Assembly (NCBI GenBank): GCA_000437675.1
Contig: FR901794.1
Location: 1 to 6,838, forward strand
Direction: 5' to 3'
From: Prevotella sp. CAG:891
Lineage (GTDB): Bacteria > Bacteroidota > Bacteroidia > Bacteroidales > Bacteroidaceae
DNA: 6,838 bases
This document shows positions 1-5,343 of this stretch, in pieces. Under the pieces are notes generated by a model, which did not search any database, was not told where the DNA came from, and worked only from the letters and a program-made list of their open reading frames with translations. The stretch's first letter is position 1; each line of letters starts with the position of its first letter. The position numbers and the translations under genes were made by a program.

Positions 1-26
1 AATTTCATAAAAGTTCAGACGACTTC
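1..26 (+). repeat. Short interspersed repeat, copy 1
   Basis: These 26 bases match 4896-4921 at 25 of 26 positions; the single difference is A against G in the centre. A following 10-base piece (attgaaatga, 38-47) is also shared with 4925-4934, but at a different spacing. The core AAAAGTTyAGrCGACTTC recurs inverted at 4730-4747. The copy lies directly upstream of the dehydrogenase start and may continue beyond the window edge. Function unknown. Confidence 0.7.
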
Positions 27-43
27 ATAAAATAAAAATTGAA

Positions 44-772
44 ATGAAACGACTCGTTATCATAGGTGCCACTTCGGGCATAGGTTTGGAAGTGGCTAAA
101 TGCTATTTACAAAAAGGCTGGAAGTTGGGGCTGGCCGGACGCAGAACCGCTGCGTTAAACGAAATTCGCCAACGCTCGCCCGAACTAATCGAGATTCAGA
201 CGCTCGATGTGACACACGACGATGCTCCCGCGCGGTTGAACGATTTGATTCATCGGTTGGGCGGTATGGATGTGTTTTTGCTCAGTTCAGGCATTGGTTT
301 TCAGAATCCGGCCCTCGACCCAACGATAGAGTTGAACACAGCGCGAACGAACGTTGAAGGTTTTACGCGCATGGTCGACGCTGCCTTTCATTATTTTGCG
401 CAAAATGGTGGGGGGCACTTAGCCGTAATCAGTTCGATAGCCGGCACGAAAGGCCTCGGTGTGGCACCCGCCTATTCAGCAACCAAACGCTTTCAGAACA
501 CCTACATTGACGCGCTCGAACAACTGTCGCATTTACAAAAACTTCACATTCACTTCACCGATATCCGTCCCGGTTTCGTAGCCACGGCTCTGTTGGGCGA
601 CGGAAAACCGTACCCCATGCTCATGCGTCCAGACACTGTGGCGCAGCACATTGTCCGAGCCCTTGAACGCCGTCGGCGCGTAGTGGTCATCGACGCGCGC
701 TACCGTGTGCTGGTAGGCTTTTGGCGCCTTATTCCCCGCTGGCTTTGGAAAAGGTTGCCAATTAAGATGTGA
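44..772 (+). CDS. SDR family NAD(P)-dependent oxidoreductase
   Basis: A 242-residue classical short-chain dehydrogenase/reductase, presumably cytosolic. The Rossmann nucleotide-binding motif GATSGIG is at residues 8-14, and AGRR at 31-34 could favour NADP(H). SSG at 81-83 stands in the place of the usual NAG. The catalytic residues are visible as Ser130/Ser131 (ISS), Tyr144 and Lys148 (YSATK), with Asn103 as the probable fourth member. RPG at 175-177 is the usual segment after the active site. The C-terminus is basic and tryptophan-rich (RRRR 209-212, then FWRLIPRWLWKRLP) and could associate with a membrane surface. The substrate cannot be told from sequence. The start follows an A-rich stretch and leaves the glycine motif at the normal distance from the N-terminus. 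No promoter is visible in the 43 bases upstream, so it probably lies outside the window. The gene ends in TGA. Confidence 0.93.
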   Translation: MKRLVIIGATSGIGLEVAKCYLQKGWKLGLAGRRTAALNEIRQRSPELIEIQTLDVTHDDAPARLNDLIHRLGGMDVFLLSSGIGFQNPALDPTIELNTARTNVEGFTRMVDAAFHYFAQNGGGHLAVISSIAGTKGLGVAPAYSATKRFQNTYIDALEQLSHLQKLHIHFTDIRPGFVATALLGDGKPYPMLMRPDTVAQHIVRALERRRRVVVIDARYRVLVGFWRLIPRWLWKRLPIKM

Positions 773-826
773 GGCAATAGGGGAGTTTGAACAGAGTTTT
801 CAAATGAAGAAGGAAGACAGAAAAAT

Positions 827-860
827 TAAGGTGAATATTTCACGTGAAATATTCACCTTA
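827..860. promoter_or_regulatory. 34-bp perfect palindrome, tandem operator with parS-like core
   Basis: Two 17-base arms are exact reverse complements with no spacer, centred between 843 and 844. Each half contains its own smaller palindrome: GTGAA-TAT-TTCAC (831-843) and GTGAA-ATA-TTCAC (844-856). The structure is therefore two identical dyads placed back to back. The central 16 bases (836-851) match the ParB site TGTTTCACGTGAAACA at 14 of 16 positions, differing only at the second base from each end. The right arm overlies the place where the -33 element of the following promoter should be, which fits an operator that represses the ATPase/RloB-like unit. There is no T-tract after it, so a terminator is unlikely. 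Confidence 0.8.
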
Positions 861-881
861 TAGAAAATATAGTTACCTTTG
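850..881 (+). promoter_or_regulatory. Bacteroidetes-type promoter of the ATPase/RloB-like unit
   Basis: TACCTTTG at 874-881 is an exact match to the Bacteroidetes -7 consensus TAnnTTTG. The expected -33 TTTG position, about 850-853, reads TATT and lies inside the palindrome, so the -33 box is weak and probably masked or aided by a bound regulator. Transcription should start near 886-890, giving a leader of about 50 bases before the ATG at 940. The leader can form a small hairpin (ACTTAC 899-904 with GTAAGT 914-919). Confidence 0.7.
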
Positions 882-939
882 CAGGAAACGAGACATCTAC
901 TTACCTGTAAACAGTAAGTTAACATTAAACAGATTCATT

Positions 940-2259
940 ATGATACTCCGCCTGATTTTGAAGAACTTTCTTTCGTTTGATGACGAAGCTCAATTCGATA
1001 TGTTTCCAAACTTGAAACGTACGCAGTTGGCCAACCATGTGTATACAGGTCTTTGTGATGTACCTCTGCTCAAACAGGCAGCTATTTATGGGTCGAATGG
1101 TGCGGGAAAGTCCAACGTGGTTAAAGCGATGGAATTTCTGCGCGCTTTTGCATTGGACAAAGATTTTGCCAAAAACTTGGAACTTGGCAAGTTCTATTAT
1201 CTGCTCAAGGCGGATGCAGGCAAAGAGCCTATTTCATTGGCGGTGGAATTTGAATTACAGAACCGTTTCTTCTTTTACGAAGTGGAAATGACAGAAGCCT
1301 TTGTTGCTAAGGAAGGTCTGTATGAGTCGTTTCCCAAAGAAGGAAAGTTAGATTTGATTTACGAACGCAAGCAGCAGGAGGTGGAATTTGCACAAGTAGC
1401 AGATGATGCCATAGTGGAAGCTACCCGAAAAATGTTGGAAAAAAATCCGCTCGCCTCACTCATGGCACTGAACCGAGAGTTTCCGATTATAGCAGATACC
1501 CGTTGTGCATTGGCTTCGCAATGGTTCAGTGGACAACTGGAAATCATTGGTGTACATACTTTTCTGCCGACTTTGATTGATTTGCTGCGTGATAACCAGC
1601 CCATGATGGAATTTGTCCGTCAGTTAGTCAGCAGTTTGGAGGTGGGTGTCAACGACATGACGTTGCAGGAAACGGATTTCGACAGTTGGGCGAAACAGCA
1701 CATCGCCATTGCCCAAAATCTGGCGGGCGATTTAGATAAGGTGAAATCACTTTCGCTGAATGCCAATACCACCCCGGTACTGTCAATCAACATAGAAAAC
1801 GGTGTGCGCAAAGTTTATCAACTGATATTCGATAATATCGGTAAGGGGGGATTTGTGGGTAGTCTGGACACCAGTATGCAATCGGACGGAACGCTGCGTG
1901 CCTTGACGCTGCTCCCGGCACTCTACTATGCTTGCAAGCAAGGCAAGACGGTGGTGGTGGACGAAATAAACTGCTGCCTGAGTCCTACGATGGTCAAGGG
2001 CATTGTGGAATACTTTGCAAAAACTGCAGATACCAACGGCCAGCTCATTTTTACCACCCACGACAACCAGCTGCTTGATGAACGCGACATTCTTCGTTCG
2101 GATGAAATTTGGTTTGTGGATAAGCGTGAAGGGGCTTCGGTGCTTTACTCGCACAATGATTTCAAGGAGCATCACACCATTTCTCCTTTCCGGGGTTACA
2201 ACGAAGGACGTTATGGAGCCATACGGTTTGTTAATTTGCTGAAGGATTATGCCAACTGA
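940..2259 (+). CDS. AAA15 family ATPase, RloA/AbiLi-like defence ATPase
   Basis: A 439-residue ABC/SMC-type ATPase. The N-terminus MILRLILKNFLSF is the usual first strand of this family. Walker A (GSNGAGKS) is at residues 51-58, an ABC-signature-like SDGT at 315-318, Walker B ending in Asp341-Glu342, and a switch TTHD at 372-375. The C-terminus (YNEGRYGAIRF) is typical of AAA15/RloA proteins. The frame stays open back to an ATG at 844, but that codon lies inside the palindrome and upstream of the -7 box, so it could not be on the mRNA from this promoter; 940 is the better start. The gene overlaps the RloB-like gene by 11 bases (ATG 2249, TGA 2257-2259), indicating translational coupling. By family analogy with RloA/RloB and lactococcal AbiLi/AbiLii, it would act as a sensor or motor in an abortive-infection system; this role is inferred. 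Confidence 0.88.
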   Translation: MILRLILKNFLSFDDEAQFDMFPNLKRTQLANHVYTGLCDVPLLKQAAIYGSNGAGKSNVVKAMEFLRAFALDKDFAKNLELGKFYYLLKADAGKEPISLAVEFELQNRFFFYEVEMTEAFVAKEGLYESFPKEGKLDLIYERKQQEVEFAQVADDAIVEATRKMLEKNPLASLMALNREFPIIADTRCALASQWFSGQLEIIGVHTFLPTLIDLLRDNQPMMEFVRQLVSSLEVGVNDMTLQETDFDSWAKQHIAIAQNLAGDLDKVKSLSLNANTTPVLSINIENGVRKVYQLIFDNIGKGGFVGSLDTSMQSDGTLRALTLLPALYYACKQGKTVVVDEINCCLSPTMVKGIVEYFAKTADTNGQLIFTTHDNQLLDERDILRSDEIWFVDKREGASVLYSHNDFKEHHTISPFRGYNEGRYGAIRFVNLLKDYAN

Positions 2260-3079
2260 TCGAAAACTCACTTACGGAAGAAGGACATAGAATCTGGAAC
2301 TTCAACCTCAGTCAACCTTGGTAGCCGAAGAGCAGATGCAGCCGAGTGAAGCCGTAGCGGTTACTGTTCGTACATTAAAAGGGTATGAAAAGACAGATGG
2401 CACGCTATCATATAGCATTGTCTGTGTCATCTCAGGTGGTGAACGTAAAGAAAAAGATTTTTTGCGTGAACTGATTCGTCAAAAGGAACTCCATTCATTG
2501 AGAGTGGCCTTTGTTTCTTAGGAGGGACAAGGCTTGCAACCTTACCAGATGCAAGCGATATGGTCAGCTATTCAGCAGTCGGGAGAAGTTTCCCTTACCA
2601 ACCAGCATTATCAGTTGGATGAGATGGATAAGGTATTTCTGCTGAGTGATGTGGACGAGTTCTACGACCAGTTTGTCAAAATTGATTGTGTAGCAGGTAA
2701 TCAGCAAGCAGGGCAATGGATTATCAGTAATCCCTGCTTTGAAGTATGGCTGTACTACTGCTTTAAGAATGAACCAGAAACCGATTTGGCAAGTCTTAAA
2801 ACATTCGATTTAGCCAAGCGGAGTCAGGAGATGAAACATTTGGGAAATTTGTTGGTTCCCGGTGGGCTGAATCCATTGTGGGCATTCGAACAAATGGCTG
2901 AAGGCATAGCACACAGCCGGGAACATTATGCTGAAGACGAACAGTCCATTCCTATTTTGTATGCTACACAGATGCACGAAATGGCTCAGTATCTTATCGA
3001 CATGATGAACCGTACTGCCAATGAATACCATGAGTTTATTCAAAGGAAACAGGCATGGCGTGAACAGATGAAAAAGTGA
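2249..3079 (+). pseudogene. RloB/AbiLii-like gene with two in-frame TAG codons
   Basis: From the ATG at 2249 one frame runs 276 codons to TGA at 3077-3079, interrupted only by TAG at codon 14 (2288-2290) and TAG at codon 91 (2519-2521). There is no frameshift and no TAA or TGA inside. The protein on both sides of each TAG reads as RloB family: a basic N-terminus; the segment ISGGERKEKDF (codons 61-71) where relatives have a TOPRIM-like EGxxTE motif; LLSDVDEF with Asp134 and Asp136; and the family hallmark SNPCFEVWL starting at codon 160. Position 63 is Gly where many relatives have the first acidic residue. RloB-type proteins are thought to be the TOPRIM-like nuclease/effector partner of the RloA ATPase. 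The gene is either a recent pseudogene or is expressed by amber suppression. Without read-through, the only large intact piece starts after codon 91 and lacks the GGERKE segment. Family assignment is firm; loss of function is likely but unproven. Confidence 0.8.
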
Positions 3080-3103
3080 GGTGCTTATCCTCACTCTATT
3101 AAC

Positions 3104-3161
3104 AATAAGAGCTAAACAGCAAAATCATGGTTTTTTCCGGACAGGCTGTTTAGCTCTTATT
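3104..3161. terminator. Bidirectional intrinsic terminator
   Basis: A perfect 17-bp inverted repeat (3104-3120 with 3145-3161) encloses a 24-base loop. The plus-strand arm is followed by a T-rich run (3161-3175). On the minus strand the stem is followed by a weaker T-containing tract. It sits between two convergent genes, the RloB-like gene ending at 3079 and the permease ending at 3167, and probably terminates both. Confidence 0.8.
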
Positions 3162-3166
3162 TTCAT

Positions 3167-4027
3167 TTATTTTTTACGCACATCAAAAGCCTTGACAGCC
3201 CATACGGACAGTACGAAGGGAGCTGTGAGCGTGATGAGGCTGGTGTGCATACCCAACCATTGCAAGCCTACGGATAAGGCTATGGCGCAGGTGGCTTTCA
3301 GGAAAGCAGCGCGGCTCTTTTCGCCTAATGCGATGGCACAGAGTACGCCGTTGTAGCCCATAAGGCCGGCATTGATTGAAGCATTTTCGATACAGAAACA
3401 TCCAGACAAGGCAATGGAAAGCAGGGCTCCCCAAAGGGCGTAGAGGGCCGATGTGCGAGAATGAAGGGTAAGCGCAAGGAGGAAAATAAGTCCCGTTGGG
3501 AGGTGCTCCATAAACATGACCTGACCAAGGCTGTGGCAGAGGCTTGGCAGCAGTTGGAGTGGGGCTGTGGTTGACAGCGATTCGGCTGTGGGTTGCAAAC
3601 AGCTTGGCAGAAAGGTATGGCAAAGAGCCAGTAATATCCATACAGCCAAAATGAACGGGGCGGTGTAGCCTGCTAATTTATGCTGGAGGCTGAACAAGTG
3701 GGTGATTACTGTCGACAGTACGGAGGCGGCTATCATCAGGCATACAGCCATGAAACCGGGTTGCAGAAACAAAGCGGCTGCCAAACCAACGAGTAGCCCG
3801 TTGAAGCCGAAAAGGCCGTTGCGTATGGCTTCTTTGGAATAGCCGAAGGCACAGGCCGACAGCGTGCTGACTGCTAATCCGCCTAAAGCCCATAGCCCCA
3901 TCTGCCACGAACAGAGGCAGATGCCTGCTAACATTAGCCAGCCGGAGAGCGCATTGTTTTGCAGCATGACCTGACCTATGCCGCGACCTGACACTTGATA
4001 GGCTGTTTGAAGAAAGTTTGGTTTCAT
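3167..4027 (-). CDS. Urea transporter (UT) family permease
   Basis: A 286-residue polytopic inner-membrane protein with the internal two-fold repeat of the UT channel family. The first repeat has GRGIGQVMLQNNALSG (14-29), GLFGFNGLLVGLA (71-83) and TAPFIL (122-127). The second has SLGQVMFMEHLPTG (166-179), GLMGYNGVLCAIAL (221-234) and TAPFVLSVW (268-276). Members pass urea down its gradient as trimeric channels. The gene is slightly short compared with characterised bacterial UT proteins of about 330 residues. An upstream in-frame ATG at 4108 is rejected because it lies on top of the -33 box; the ATG at 4025-4027 leaves a sensible leader and places the GRGIGQV motif near the N-terminus. No urease genes are visible nearby, so the link to urea metabolism rests on family membership. 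Stop is TAA. Confidence 0.88.
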   Translation of the reverse strand: MKPNFLQTAYQVSGRGIGQVMLQNNALSGWLMLAGICLCSWQMGLWALGGLAVSTLSACAFGYSKEAIRNGLFGFNGLLVGLAAALFLQPGFMAVCLMIAASVLSTVITHLFSLQHKLAGYTAPFILAVWILLALCHTFLPSCLQPTAESLSTTAPLQLLPSLCHSLGQVMFMEHLPTGLIFLLALTLHSRTSALYALWGALLSIALSGCFCIENASINAGLMGYNGVLCAIALGEKSRAAFLKATCAIALSVGLQWLGMHTSLITLTAPFVLSVWAVKAFDVRKK

Positions 4028-4077
4028 GATTTGTATAGGCTGTTTGGCATTGTCAATCTGTAGTTTACTTTGTTTTA

Positions 4078-4109
4078 CAAAGGTACATATTTGCAAGTCA
4101 ATTCGCAAA
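4078..4109 (-). promoter_or_regulatory. Bacteroidetes-type promoter of the permease gene
   Basis: On the minus strand, TTTG (4106-4109) and TACCTTTG (4078-4085) are separated by 20 bases, an essentially perfect -33/-7 pair for the Bacteroidetes housekeeping sigma factor. Transcription should begin near 4070, about 45 bases before the ATG at 4027. It lies just after the acetyltransferase stop, so the permease need not depend on read-through from that gene. Confidence 0.85.
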
Positions 4110-4143
4110 GCAAAATGATGCCGAAACTCACGCTCTTAGGCTT

Positions 4144-4680
4144 CTACTCATTCAAGGTGCGTATGACCCTACACGGATTGCCTACAGCCAGTGAGTTGGC
4201 CGGAATGTTCTTTGTGACTACACTGCCGGCACCAATTACACAATTATCGCCAATCGTTACACCAGGCAGTACGCATACTTGTGCGCCAATCCATACGTTA
4301 TTGCCAATGGTTATCGGTTTAGCATACTCCAGACCTTGGTTGCGCAGGTTTACGTCGAAGGGATGTCCGGCCGTGTAGAAACCACAATTTGGAGCAATGA
4401 ACACATTGTTGCTAAAGGTTACCGGCGCAGCGTCGAGAATGACGCAGTTGACGTTGCAGTAAAAGTTTTCGCCAATATGAATGTTGTAACCATAGTCGCA
4501 GTAGAATGGTTGTTCAATCAGAAACTCCTGCTTGGTGCTGCCAAACAGCGTGCGGATGATGGCTATGCGTTCGTCGGTTTGTGAAGGCAGCAGGAGGTTG
4601 TAACGGTGGCAAATGTCTTTGCAGCGAGTGCGTTCGGCAATTAGTTTTACGTCGTGGTTGGCGTCGTATAATACTTCCAT
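4144..4680 (-). CDS. Hexapeptide-repeat sugar O-acetyltransferase (maltose/galactoside acetyltransferase family)
   Basis: A 178-residue cytosolic acetyl-CoA-dependent acetyltransferase of the LacA/Maa/NodL type. The N-terminal segment LYDANHDVKLIAERTRCKD (4-22) is the family's helical Mac domain, somewhat trimmed at the front. Left-handed beta-helix hexapeptide turns follow from about residue 60 to 155 (for example ITIGNNVWIG, VTIGDNCVIG). The catalytic histidine is His106 in YTAGHPFD, and Trp130 is also typical. The end, GNPCRVIRTLNE, is a standard C-terminus for the family. The natural acceptor sugar cannot be told. The stop codon is TAG, which matters for interpreting the amber codons in the RloB-like gene. 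No strong promoter is seen upstream; TATTTTTC just before the start is only a weak -7 resemblance. Confidence 0.92.
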   Translation of the reverse strand: MEVLYDANHDVKLIAERTRCKDICHRYNLLLPSQTDERIAIIRTLFGSTKQEFLIEQPFYCDYGYNIHIGENFYCNVNCVILDAAPVTFSNNVFIAPNCGFYTAGHPFDVNLRNQGLEYAKPITIGNNVWIGAQVCVLPGVTIGDNCVIGAGSVVTKNIPANSLAVGNPCRVIRTLNE

Positions 4681-4729
4681 TTGAAGAAAAATACAGTAAA
4701 TAAAGCGGTGAAAAAGTACTTTACACTTT

Positions 4730-4747
4730 GAAGTCGCCTAAACTTTT
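4730..4747 (-). repeat. Short interspersed repeat, inverted copy 2
   Basis: On the minus strand this reads AAAAGTTTAGGCGACTTC, differing at one base in 18 from 4904-4921. It lacks the 5' extension (AATTTCAT) shared by the other two copies. With the copy at 4904-4921 it could form an 18-bp stem around about 156 bases. Confidence 0.65.
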
Positions 4748-4895
4748 CTGACGAAGATTTGATTTGGATATCTATCTCTTCTAAATTCAATCTTCACCTT
4801 TCTTTTTGGCCGTTTTTTGACCTTTCATCAGTCGTGTAGCTCGCCACACTCCTTCTCAAGGCCCCAAAATGCCTCAAAAATTAAGGCAAATCTTG

Positions 4896-4921
4896 AATTT
4901 CATAAAAGTTCAGGCGACTTC
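4896..4921 (+). repeat. Short interspersed repeat, copy 3
   Basis: It matches 1-26 at 25 of 26 bases and, like that copy, is followed by ATTGAAATGA (4925-4934). Copies 1 and 3 are in the same orientation and bracket about 4.9 kb. In copy 1 the tail leads into the dehydrogenase start codon; here it leads only to a very short frame, so this copy is not the 5' end of a gene. Confidence 0.7.
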
Positions 4922-5068
4922 TTTATTGAAATGATGAGGAAACGAATATCTCAATAAATGTTTTTTTGACTACCTGAAAATGGTGCTTAAATGATAGGGA
5001 ATGAATGGTTTAAATATGCTTTTTTGAGTCTGAAAAATGCGAGGTGCGATACTAGGCGGCGAAAAAAA

Positions 5069-5100
5069 TTGGATTCTTTTGGTTTCAGGTTGTACCTTTG
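5069..5100 (+). promoter_or_regulatory. Bacteroidetes-type promoter of a non-coding leader
   Basis: TACCTTTG at 5093-5100 is an exact -7 consensus. TTG at 5069-5071 with a 21-base spacer fits the -33 box. It points into a stretch with no open frame of note, so the product is expected to be RNA. The start should be near 5105-5108. Confidence 0.75.
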
Positions 5101-5104
5101 CATG

Positions 5105-5236
5105 CAGAAAACGGATGAAAAAACAAATCTACTTATAGATTATTCAATCGCTCTTTGACATGTTGTTACCACAGAAAGTAAGGCAGGTAGGCCTGTCTGA
5201 AACCCATACGTGCATGAAGCTGTATGGCTAATTTTT
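5105..5236 (+). ncRNA. Candidate structured non-coding RNA
   Basis: Downstream of a good promoter, about 130 bases contain, in order: a 6-bp hairpin with tetraloop (5126-5141), a boxA-like element (5149-5160), a hairpin GGCAGG/CCTGTC with one G-U pair (5182-5197), and a hairpin CCATAC/GTATGG (5204-5227) followed by five T at 5232-5236 that could end the transcript. I do not recognise it as a named RNA family. It could equally be the leader of a longer transcript that continues to the hairpin at 5265-5328. Expression and ends are inferred. Confidence 0.45.
5126..5168 (+). promoter_or_regulatory. rRNA-type antitermination site (boxB-boxA-boxC-like)
   Basis: AATCTA-CTTA-TAGATT (5126-5141) is a perfect 6-bp boxB-like hairpin. 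CGCTCTTTGACA (5149-5160) resembles boxA: 10 of 12 bases match the E. coli rrn boxA TGCTCTTTAACA, and the CTTTGA variant is known from Gram-positive rrn leaders. TGTTGTTA (5161-5168) is GU-rich in the place of boxC. This is the order found in rrn leaders, where NusB/NusE bind boxA RNA. No 16S, 23S, 5S or tRNA sequence follows. Confidence 0.5.
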
Positions 5237-5264
5237 AATGCAACTTGCCCACTTAATCATAAAA

Positions 5265-5328
5265 CGGCACGGTTGAACCTTTACCGGCACACATTGTGAA
5301 TGTGCACTGTGCATGTTCAACCGTGCCG
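5265..5328 (-). terminator. Intrinsic terminator of the phytase-like gene
   Basis: A perfect 14-bp GC-rich inverted repeat (5265-5278 with 5315-5328) has a smaller internal hairpin (CACATT-GTG-AATGTG). On the minus strand the stem is followed at once by TTTT, 16 bases after the TAG stop at 5344-5346. On the plus strand no T-run follows, so it should act mainly for the minus-strand gene, although the stem might also end the plus-strand RNA. Confidence 0.85.
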
Positions 5329-5343
5329 AAATAATGGCATCAG

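Larger units (their letters stand above)
4681..5092. other. Gene-free AT-rich stretch
   Basis: No convincing coding frame is present on either strand. It contains two copies of the short repeat in opposite orientation (4730-4747 and 4896-4921), a small hairpin TGCCT/AGGCA (4870-4888), and several T-runs around 4812-4818, 4961-4968 and 5020-5026. The 5' signals of the minus-strand acetyltransferase must lie in the first part. Nothing here looks like an insertion sequence or tRNA. Confidence 0.6.

Noticed and set aside
827..860. The palindrome as terminator of the dehydrogenase gene
   Set aside because: The stem is AT-rich, has no loop and no following T-tract, and overlaps the next promoter.
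844..939. An upstream ATG at 844 extending the ATPase by 32 residues
   Set aside because: The codon lies inside the palindrome and upstream of the -7 box at 874-881, so it would not be on the mRNA; the extra residues do not resemble the family N-terminus, whereas 940 gives the typical MILRLILKNFLSF.
1359..2271. Minus-strand open frames across the ATPase gene (1359-1604, 1783-2271)
   Set aside because: They lie antisense to a gene with clear motifs throughout, resemble no family, and are shadows.
2249..3079. Genome-wide recoding of TAG as an amino acid
   Set aside because: The acetyltransferase and the phytase-like gene both end normally at TAG; reading through would add unrelated tails across a promoter and across a terminator.
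3183..3908. Alternative minus-strand frames within the permease and plus-strand frames over the acetyltransferase
   Set aside because: The membrane-channel and hexapeptide frames have clear family motifs; the others are low-complexity shadows.
4028..4108. An upstream ATG at 4108 extending the permease by 27 residues
   Set aside because: The ATG overlaps the -33 element (4106-4109) and the segment contains the -7 box, so it is promoter DNA rather than coding sequence.
4870..4888. Small hairpin TGCCT/AGGCA as a terminator
   Set aside because: Only five base pairs with a nine-base loop and no T-run; no gene ends next to it.
1..4934. An integrated element with the repeat copies as attachment sites
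   Set aside because: There is no integrase, transposase or tRNA in the segment, and a third inverted copy lies nearby, which fits a dispersed repeat better.
5105..5343. A real rRNA operon start or a tRNA gene
   Set aside because: No 16S start sequence, cloverleaf or other rRNA-like sequence is visible before the convergent gene.
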